This document shows, one piece after another, positions 58,878-64,000 of a DNA stretch of 64,000 nucleotides. The notes below the pieces were generated by a model. It had not been told where the DNA came from, did not search any database, and saw nothing but the letters and a program-made list of their open reading frames with translations. A program made the position numbers and the translations under genes. This stretch comes from Streptomyces sp. NBC_00536. GTDB taxonomy: Bacteria > Actinomycetota > Actinomycetes > Streptomycetales > Streptomycetaceae. Each line of letters begins with the position of its first letter. The stretch's first letter is position 1. The stretch is taken from the NCBI RefSeq assembly GCF_036346295.1, contig NZ_CP107819.1:2418001-2482000 (forward strand). Reading direction: 5' to 3'.

Positions 58878-58897
58878 TATGATAGGTAAGTTTCCTA
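58878..58897 (+). promoter_or_regulatory. Chitosanase promoter with palindromic operator
   Basis: A TATGAT -10 (58878-58883) is overlapped by the palindrome TAGGTAAGTTTCCTA (58883-58897), symmetric at 12 of 14 paired bases. Actinobacterial chitosanase genes are known to be repressed by a ROK-family regulator (CsnR) at such a site, so repressor binding here would block initiation. Confidence 0.65.
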
Positions 58898-58935
58898 ACA
58901 TAAGCGGAGCGCACCAACTCCCCCCTGGAGGCGTC

Positions 58936-59817
58936 GTGTTCACCCCCAATTTCCGCAGCCGCAGCACTGGTTCGCGTCGTACGAGGCTGGCCGTCGGCGC
59001 CCTGCTCGGTGCGGCGGTCCTCGCCGTACCGGTCGCGGCGCACGCCGCACCCGCCACCGCCCCGGCAGCCGTCGCCCCCCACACGGCGGCCGCCTTCGGC
59101 GCCAGGGCGACCGGCCTCGACGACCCGGCGAAGAAGGACGTCGCGATGCAGATCGTCTCCAGCGCGGAGAACTCCTCGCTGGACTGGAAGGCGCAGTACA
59201 AGTACATCGAGGACATAGGCGACGGGCGCGGCTACACGGCCGGGATCATCGGCTTCTGTTCCGGCACCGGCGACATGCTCGACCTCGTCGAGTACTACAC
59301 GAGCGTCAAGCCGGACAACGTCCTCGCCAAGTACCTGCCCGCCCTGCGCAAGGTCAACGGCAGCGAGTCGCACAGCGGCCTCGGCTCGAACTTCACCAGG
59401 GACTGGGCGAAGGCGGCCACCGACGCCACCTTCAGGCAGGCCCAGGACCACGAGCGGGACCGGGTGTACTTCAACCCGGCCGTCAGCCAGGGCAAGTCGG
59501 ACGGGGTGGGCGCGCTCGGCCAGTTCGCCTACTACGACGCCATCGTCATGCACGGCGACGGCAGCGACTCCACCAGCTTCCGCAACATCCGCAAGCGCGC
59601 CCTGGGCAAGGCCAAGCCCCCGGCCCAGGGCGGCAACGAGACCACCTGGCTCAACGCCTTCCTCGACGCCCGCGTGTGGGCGATGAAGCAGGAGGAGGCG
59701 CACAGCGACACCAGCCGCGTGGACACCGCGCAGCGCGTCTGGCTCAAGAAGGGCAACCTCGCCCTGAACACCCCGCTGGACTGGAAGGTCTACGGGGACT
59801 CGTACCACATCGGCTAA
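58936..59817 (+). CDS. csn: Secreted chitosanase, glycoside hydrolase family 46
   Basis: GH46 enzymes cut beta-1,4 links in chitosan by an inverting mechanism. The 293-residue protein has a signal peptide (RRTRLAVGALLGAAVLAVPVAAHA, cleaved near AHA) and the mature domain begins at about residue 55. The catalytic acid and base are in SSAENSSLDW (Glu) and IEDIGDGRGYTAGIIGF (Asp). Its length fits Streptomyces Csn enzymes. The GTG start has GGAGG 4 nt upstream. The TAA stop overlaps the TAG of the convergent kinase gene. Confidence 0.95.
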   Translation: MFTPNFRSRSTGSRRTRLAVGALLGAAVLAVPVAAHAAPATAPAAVAPHTAAAFGARATGLDDPAKKDVAMQIVSSAENSSLDWKAQYKYIEDIGDGRGYTAGIIGFCSGTGDMLDLVEYYTSVKPDNVLAKYLPALRKVNGSESHSGLGSNFTRDWAKAATDATFRQAQDHERDRVYFNPAVSQGKSDGVGALGQFAYYDAIVMHGDGSDSTSFRNIRKRALGKAKPPAQGGNETTWLNAFLDARVWAMKQEEAHSDTSRVDTAQRVWLKKGNLALNTPLDWKVYGDSYHIG

Positions 59818-61154
59818 TCCTGAAGGCCTGAACGGAACGGTCCGTACGACTTCAAGCTGGCGGCGATCCCCGCGGTGATCGCCGTCAGCGTGCCGAAGAT
59901 GACCGTCAGCCCCACGGCGACGCCGTTGCTCTTCTCGAAGCCGAGGACGAACTCGGCCTGAGCACCGAAGGTGACGGTGCCCTGCAGCGGCCCCAACAGG
60001 AAGATCGACACGACGTACAGCAGGCACAGCGCGCACAGGCTCCACGCGCCGGAAATCCTGCGGCCGAACGTGAACCGCGCCGGGACCAGCAGCAACCCGG
60101 CGCCGATGACGCCGCCGAGCACGTTTTCCCACACCAGGCCGGACCAGCGACCATTCTGCCCGCTGGCGTGGACGACGTTGTAGAGCGCGAACCAGACGAG
60201 CGGGCAGGCGGTGAGCAGCGCGAGGATGCCGGCGGTCACCGCCGCGGTGGCATGTGCGCTCGGCCTGGGCGTCGGCGGCTCCGGCACCGGCCCCGGCGGG
60301 GTGTCGACGCGCGTCGGTGTGTAGGCGGCCGCACCAGTCCGCGCCACCCCTTCCAGCGCCGCCAGCGCCTGCGCCGCCCCTGCGCGCTGTGCCGGATCCT
60401 TCGTCAGCAGCGCCGCGAGGACCGCCCCCAGCCCCTCCGCGCGCAGTGCGGGGCGCGGCATCCCGGTGACCACGGCGATGCACAGCGCGGTGAACGTCTC
60501 GGCGCTGAACGGGGGTACCCCCTCCACCGCGCAGTACAGCGTCGCCCCGAGCGACCACAAGTCCGTCGCGGGCGCGGGGGGCTGGCCGGAGAGCTGCTCG
60601 GGGGCCATGTAGGCCGGCGTGCCGATGAGCGTGCCGGTGTGCGTGAGCGCCGTCGTGGAATCCACCAAGTGCGCGATGCCGAAGTCAGTGATGATCACCC
60701 GGTCGTCCATCAGCAGGACGTTGTCCGGCTTGAGGTCACGGTGGATGATCCCGGCCGCGTGGGCGCGGCCGAGCGCGCGCAGGATCGCCGCACCGATCTC
60801 CGCGACCCTTCGCGCCGGCAGCCCACCGCTCTGCTCGATCGCCGTGGCCAGGGACATTCCGGCTACGTACTCCATGACGATCACGGGTGCGCCCGCGTGC
60901 TCGACCACGTCGTGCACGGTGATGATCCCGGGATGGTTCAACCGCGCGGCCGCGCGCGCCTCGCGCAGGACGCGCTGGAGCAGGACCTCGCGCTGATCGG
61001 CGGTGATTCCCTGCGGGAACACCACCTCCTTCACGGCGACATCCCGCCCGAGCGTTTCGTCCCGGCCCCGCCACACGCGGCCCATGCCACCCTGCCCGAT
61101 CAGCTCCACGCGCCGGTACCGGCCGCCGATCAATTCCCCGCCTGTTTCCGCCAC
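59814..61154 (-). CDS. Membrane Ser/Thr protein kinase with four-span C-terminal domain
   Basis: The 446-residue protein has a complete Hanks-type kinase domain (about residues 10-270): GQGGMGRVWRG, VAVKEV (Lys), IIHRDLKPDNVLL, ITDFGIAHL and GTPAYMAPEQL. After a Pro-rich linker the C-terminal third has four membrane spans (AAVTAGILALLTACPLVWFAL, VLGGVIGAGLLLVPARF, LCALCLLYVVSIFLLGPL, LTVIFGTLTAITAGIAA) rather than the usual single span and PASTA repeats, so it has no extracellular sensor domain. GTG 61154 is chosen over 61175 because a TAGAGT -10 is 7 nt upstream of it and downstream of the other. Confidence 0.9.
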   Translation of the reverse strand: MAETGGELIGGRYRRVELIGQGGMGRVWRGRDETLGRDVAVKEVVFPQGITADQREVLLQRVLREARAAARLNHPGIITVHDVVEHAGAPVIVMEYVAGMSLATAIEQSGGLPARRVAEIGAAILRALGRAHAAGIIHRDLKPDNVLLMDDRVIITDFGIAHLVDSTTALTHTGTLIGTPAYMAPEQLSGQPPAPATDLWSLGATLYCAVEGVPPFSAETFTALCIAVVTGMPRPALRAEGLGAVLAALLTKDPAQRAGAAQALAALEGVARTGAAAYTPTRVDTPPGPVPEPPTPRPSAHATAAVTAGILALLTACPLVWFALYNVVHASGQNGRWSGLVWENVLGGVIGAGLLLVPARFTFGRRISGAWSLCALCLLYVVSIFLLGPLQGTVTFGAQAEFVLGFEKSNGVAVGLTVIFGTLTAITAGIAASLKSYGPFRSGLQD

Positions 61155-61161
61155 ATCGGAC

Positions 61162-61167
61162 ACTCTA
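61162..61167 (-). promoter_or_regulatory. -10 box TAGAGT, predicted leaderless kinase start
   Basis: On the minus strand TAGAGT is followed by 7 nt and GTG 61154. It excludes the upstream GTG 61175 as the main start. Confidence 0.55.
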
Positions 61168-61184
61168 GGCGCCACCGGGCCGTA

Positions 61185-62126
61185 CTAATCGTGCTTGAGG
61201 CCGAGCACCTCGGACGCCGCGAAGGTCTCGTTCGCGGGCCGGGCGTCGTAGTGCGGGGTGAGGACCTCGTCCAGTTCCTCGTAGGAGAAGGCCTCCTTCG
61301 TGGTGTCGAACTTCGCGGCCACCTTGGGCCGTTCCATCACGACCACGATCCCGCCGTGCACCACGAACAGCTGCCCGTTCGCCTTCGCCGAGGCGGGCGA
61401 GGCCAGGTAGCCCACCAGCGGGGATACGTGCTCGGGCGCCAGCGCGTCGAGCTTGCCCTCCTCCGGGACCTGGAAGCCCGCGAAGACGTCCTCCGTCATC
61501 CGGGTACGGGCCCGCGGGCAGATGGCGTTGGCCGTGACCCCGTACTTGCCCAGCGCCAGCGCGGTCGAGGTGGTGAGCCCGACGATGCCGCCCTTGGCCG
61601 CCGCGTAGTTCGGCTGGCCCGCGGAGCCGCCGAGGAAGGCCTCGGAGGAGGTGTTGATGATCCGGCCGTAGACCGGGCCGCCCGCCGCCTTCGAACGCTC
61701 CCGCCAGTGCACGGACGCGAAGTGGGTGGTGTTGAAGTGGCCCTTGAGGTGGACCCGGATCACCGAGTCCCATTCGGCCTCCGACATCGAGAAGACCATC
61801 CGGTCGCGCAGGATCCCCGCGTTGTTGACCAGGACGTCGAGCTTGCCGAAGCTGCTGATCGCCAGCTCGACCAGCTCCCCGGCCTGCTCGAAGTCGGCCA
61901 CGTCACCGAGGTGCGCCACCGCCTGCCCGCCCGCCGCGCGGATCTCGGCCGCGACCTCCTCGGCCGGGGCGGCCGAGGCCTCGCCGGAGCCGTCGCGGCC
62001 CGGCTGGCCGAAGTCGTTGACGACCACGCTCGCGCCGAGGCGGGCGAGTTCGAGCGCTTCGGCGCGCCCGAGCCCACGCCCGGCGCCGGTGACGATCGCG
62101 GAAAGTCCCTCTAGGGGGAGCGACAT
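61185..62126 (-). CDS. SDR-type 3-hydroxyacyl-CoA dehydrogenase-like protein
   Basis: The 313-residue protein is an SDR of the MFE-2/HSD17B4 dehydrogenase group: AIVTGAGRGLGRAEALELARLGASVVVNDFG, the insertion GSGEASAAPAEEVAAEIRAAGG, LVNNAGILRDRMVFSMSEAEWD, Ser in NTSSEAFLGGSAGQPNY and YAAAKGG. This group oxidises 3-hydroxyacyl-CoAs from fatty acid or sterol side chains. The C-terminal tail (residues about 270-313) is unusual for short SDRs but typical here. GAGAGGAA lies 8 nt before the ATG. It follows the Zn-dehydrogenase gene by 35 bp in the same operon as MaoC. Confidence 0.9.
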   Translation of the reverse strand: MSLPLEGLSAIVTGAGRGLGRAEALELARLGASVVVNDFGQPGRDGSGEASAAPAEEVAAEIRAAGGQAVAHLGDVADFEQAGELVELAISSFGKLDVLVNNAGILRDRMVFSMSEAEWDSVIRVHLKGHFNTTHFASVHWRERSKAAGGPVYGRIINTSSEAFLGGSAGQPNYAAAKGGIVGLTTSTALALGKYGVTANAICPRARTRMTEDVFAGFQVPEEGKLDALAPEHVSPLVGYLASPASAKANGQLFVVHGGIVVVMERPKVAAKFDTTKEAFSYEELDEVLTPHYDARPANETFAASEVLGLKHD

Positions 62127-62161
62127 GGTGCGAGTTCCTCTCGGAATCCGAATGGAGCCGG

Positions 62162-63238
62162 TCAGAGTTCGATGCAGGTGCGCAGGGCGACACCCGTCCG
62201 CATCTGGTCGAGCGCGTCGTTGACCTCCGCCAGCCGCACCCGGTGGGTGATCAGGCCCGCCAGGTCCACCCGGCCGGCCCGCCAGAGGTTGATGGTCCGC
62301 TCGTAGGAGCGCAGGACGTCCCCGCCGCCGTACATCGAGGGCAGGATCTTCTTCTCGTCGAAGAACAGCGAGAACATGTTGATCGAGTAGTTGTCGTCGA
62401 GCGCGCCCGCACCGACGACCACGACCGAGCCGCCGCGCCGGGTCATCTCGTAGGCCGTCTGCGTGGTCTGGGACTTGCCGACCACCTCGAAGACGTAGTC
62501 GAAGCCCTCACCGGCGGTGATCCGGTTCTTGGCGTCGCCGAAGGCCTCCGGCGCGACCGCCTCGGTCGCACCGAACCGCAGGGCCGCCTCGCGCCGGGAC
62601 GCGACCGGGTCCACGGCGATGATCTGCGCCGCGCCCTGCACCTTGGCGCCCTGGATGACGGAGATGCCGACGCCGCCGCAGCCGATGACGGCGACCGAGG
62701 AACCGGCCTCCACCTTGGCCGTGTTGATGGCCGCGCCGAGTCCGGTGGTCACGCCGCAGCCGATCAGGGCGGCGATGTCGAAGGGGACGTCGTCGGGGAT
62801 CGGTACCGCGCAGCCCGCCGGGACCACCATCTCCTCGGCGAAGGTGCCGGTGCCGGCGAAGCCGAAGATGTCGCTGTCGCCGCGCCGGAAGTTGGGGGTG
62901 GCGACGTTCCCGAACGCCTCCAGACAGAGATGGCCCTGGCCGCGCTTGCAGGACGGGCAGTGGCCGCAGGGCGGCAGCCAGCAGACCAGCACCCGGTCGC
63001 CGATCTTGTGGCTGGTGACCCCGTCACCGACGTCCACGACCTCGCCCGAACCCTCGTGACCGGGGATGAAGGGGGCGGGCTGCGGCAGCACCCCGCTCAT
63101 CGCGGAGAGGTCGGAGTGGCACAGGCCGGTGGCCTTGATGCGGATCTTCACCTTGCCGGGGCCGAAGCCCACGGCCTCCATGTCCTCGACGACTTCGAGC
63201 TTGTCCTGGCCTATCTGGCTCTGGAGTGCTGCGCGCAC
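62162..63238 (-). CDS. Zn-dependent alcohol dehydrogenase (class III-like MDR)
   Basis: The 358-residue protein has the medium-chain dehydrogenase zinc sites: catalytic Cys/His in TGLCHSDLS and GHEGSGEVVDVG, structural Cys cluster CGHCPSCKRGQGHLC, and the nucleotide motif VAVIGCGGVGISVIQGAK followed by AVDPVASR (Asp, so NAD is preferred). The substrate is probably an alcohol derived from lipid or sterol degradation, judging from the operon with MaoC and SDR genes. GTG 63238 has GAGGAG 8 nt upstream. Confidence 0.92.
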   Translation of the reverse strand: MRAALQSQIGQDKLEVVEDMEAVGFGPGKVKIRIKATGLCHSDLSAMSGVLPQPAPFIPGHEGSGEVVDVGDGVTSHKIGDRVLVCWLPPCGHCPSCKRGQGHLCLEAFGNVATPNFRRGDSDIFGFAGTGTFAEEMVVPAGCAVPIPDDVPFDIAALIGCGVTTGLGAAINTAKVEAGSSVAVIGCGGVGISVIQGAKVQGAAQIIAVDPVASRREAALRFGATEAVAPEAFGDAKNRITAGEGFDYVFEVVGKSQTTQTAYEMTRRGGSVVVVGAGALDDNYSINMFSLFFDEKKILPSMYGGGDVLRSYERTINLWRAGRVDLAGLITHRVRLAEVNDALDQMRTGVALRTCIEL

Positions 63239-63285
63239 GGTGCGGCTCCTCTGCTCGTTCTGCTGGTTCTGTCGCTCGTACTTCG

Positions 63286-64000
63286 TTACGCGTGCTCGAC
63301 GACGGTGTCGGCGAGGACCGGCGCGTCGTCCCGTTCGGCGGCGGTCACGGACACCAGGACCCGCCCCGGCTCCTGCCACATCCGGATGCGCAGCGTCTCG
63401 CCCGGGAAGACGATCCCGGCGAAGCGCGTGCGGTAGGCGCGCACCCGGGTCACGTCCCCGCCCAGGACCGTGTCGACCACGGCCTTGAGGGTCATTCCGT
63501 ACGAGCACAGCCCGTGCAGGATCGGCCGGTCGAAGCCGGCCAGCTTGGCGAACTCGGGGTCGGCGTGCAGCGGGTTCCAGTCGCCGGAGAGGCGGTACAG
63601 CAGCGCCTGCTCCTCGCGGATCCGCCGCTCCTCGACCCGGTCGGGCGCGCGCTCGGGCGCCTCGCCGCGGACGGAGGGCCCTCGCTCGCCGCCGAAGCCG
63701 CCCTCGCCGCGGACGAAGAGCTGGGCGTCGCTGGTCCACAGCGGGCCGTCGGCGTCGGCGACCTCGGAGCGCAGCACGATGACGGCCGCCTTCCCCTTGT
63801 CGTAGACGGCGGCGACCTTGGAGGTGGAGGTGGCCCGCCCCTTCACGGGGATCGGCCGGTGCAGCTCGATGGAGTGGCCGCCGTGCAGTACGGCGGCCAG
63901 GTCGACCTGGATCCCGGGCGCGGCAAGGCCTCCGAGCATGGCCATGCCCGCGCCCGCGACGGTGGCGAAGCTGGGCAGGACGTGCAGCTTGGATTCCAGG
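63286..64000 (-). CDS. MaoC-like enoyl-CoA hydratase, 5' truncated by window edge
   Basis: At least 237 residues are visible; the start lies beyond base 64000. The protein has the double hot-dog layout of type 2 hydratases: an N-terminal half (LESKLHVLPSFATVAGAGMAMLGG, HSIELHRPIPV) and a C-terminal half with the hydratase motif ALLYRLSGDWNPLHADPEFAKLAGFDRPILHGLC (catalytic Asp and His). It hydrates trans-2-enoyl-CoAs to 3R-hydroxyacyl-CoAs, which fits the downstream SDR. The stop is TAA, rare in this genome. It is the first visible gene of the operon. Confidence 0.92.
   Translation of the reverse strand, partial: LESKLHVLPSFATVAGAGMAMLGGLAAPGIQVDLAAVLHGGHSIELHRPIPVKGRATSTSKVAAVYDKGKAAVIVLRSEVADADGPLWTSDAQLFVRGEGGFGGERGPSVRGEAPERAPDRVEERRIREEQALLYRLSGDWNPLHADPEFAKLAGFDRPILHGLCSYGMTLKAVVDTVLGGDVTRVRAYRTRFAGIVFPGETLRIRMWQEPGRVLVSVTAAERDDAPVLADTVVEHA

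Noticed and set aside
58883..58897. Iron box before the chitosanase gene
   Set aside because: It shares TAGGTAAG with iron boxes, but the right half TTTCCTA fits a chitosanase-type palindrome better and the gene has no iron role.
1..64000. tRNA genes, complete insertion sequences, prophage or a biosynthetic gene cluster
   Set aside because: No cloverleaf, transposase, integrase, phage structural genes, PKS or NRPS were seen; the AfsR-type regulator alone does not indicate a cluster.

Overview
The window is a stretch of Streptomyces chromosome. The base composition is very high in G+C with strong third-position GC bias, so most genes have long open shadow frames. Family content agrees: a GlnE/GlnA2-type nitrogen pair, an AfsR/SARP regulator, F420 reductase NpdG, DmdR/IdeR-type iron boxes, LAXTG sorting, a GH46 chitosanase and a DUF305/DUF3105 pair. 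It looks like a housekeeping-rich core region with no phage, integrase, CRISPR array or complete IS. The only mobile-element candidate is a 69-bp MITE-like element.

Layout. 1-400: 3' end of a PP2C phosphatase gene, then tandem and dispersed repeats. 0.4-10.7 kb: glnE, two tandem PIG-L deacetylase/propeller paralogues, an unknown secreted protein and glnA2. 10.9-18.1 kb: DUF3105-DUF305, a CBS protein, hydrolase and DUF998 genes, DUF6153 with a Tat-exported multicopper oxidase (a likely copper module), and a DUF4190/DUF4352-like membrane protein. 18.2-24.2 kb: nadE, a membrane exo/endonuclease/phosphatase-fold protein, panB and a DrrAB-type ABC exporter. 24.3-31.5 kb: AfsR-type regulator, site-2 protease, npdG, small conserved proteins and map.

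31.5-43.1 kb is an iron and heme island: heme oxygenase, two HtaA-domain surface proteins (one with a LAXTG signal), the heme ABC importer hmuTUV and the ferrous iron system efeOBU. Near-consensus iron boxes lie before hmuO, in the htaA/hmuT divergent promoter and (as a pair) before efeO; another precedes a siderophore-binding lipoprotein gene at 57 kb. Together they predict one DmdR/IdeR regulon for capture, import and breakdown of heme and for Fe2+ uptake.

43.1-52.8 kb: GNAT, PhzF, SDR and MFS genes, an Rsm22-like methyltransferase, ddaH, a prim-pol-like protein, yaaA and an RNB ribonuclease. 52.85-53.26 kb: RNase P RNA. 53.3-64 kb: RNase H/acid phosphatase, zinc-ribbon and Nif3 operon, siderophore-binding protein, an unknown repeat-rich protein, chitosanase with a palindromic operator, a multi-membrane-span Ser/Thr kinase, and an operon for SDR, Zn-alcohol dehydrogenase and MaoC hydratase that runs off the right edge.

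Two window-wide patterns stand out. At least nine genes have a TANNNT -10 box 6-7 nt before the start codon and no Shine-Dalgarno sequence, so they are probably leaderless. Five genes have unrelated short tandem repeats at or across their stop codons.
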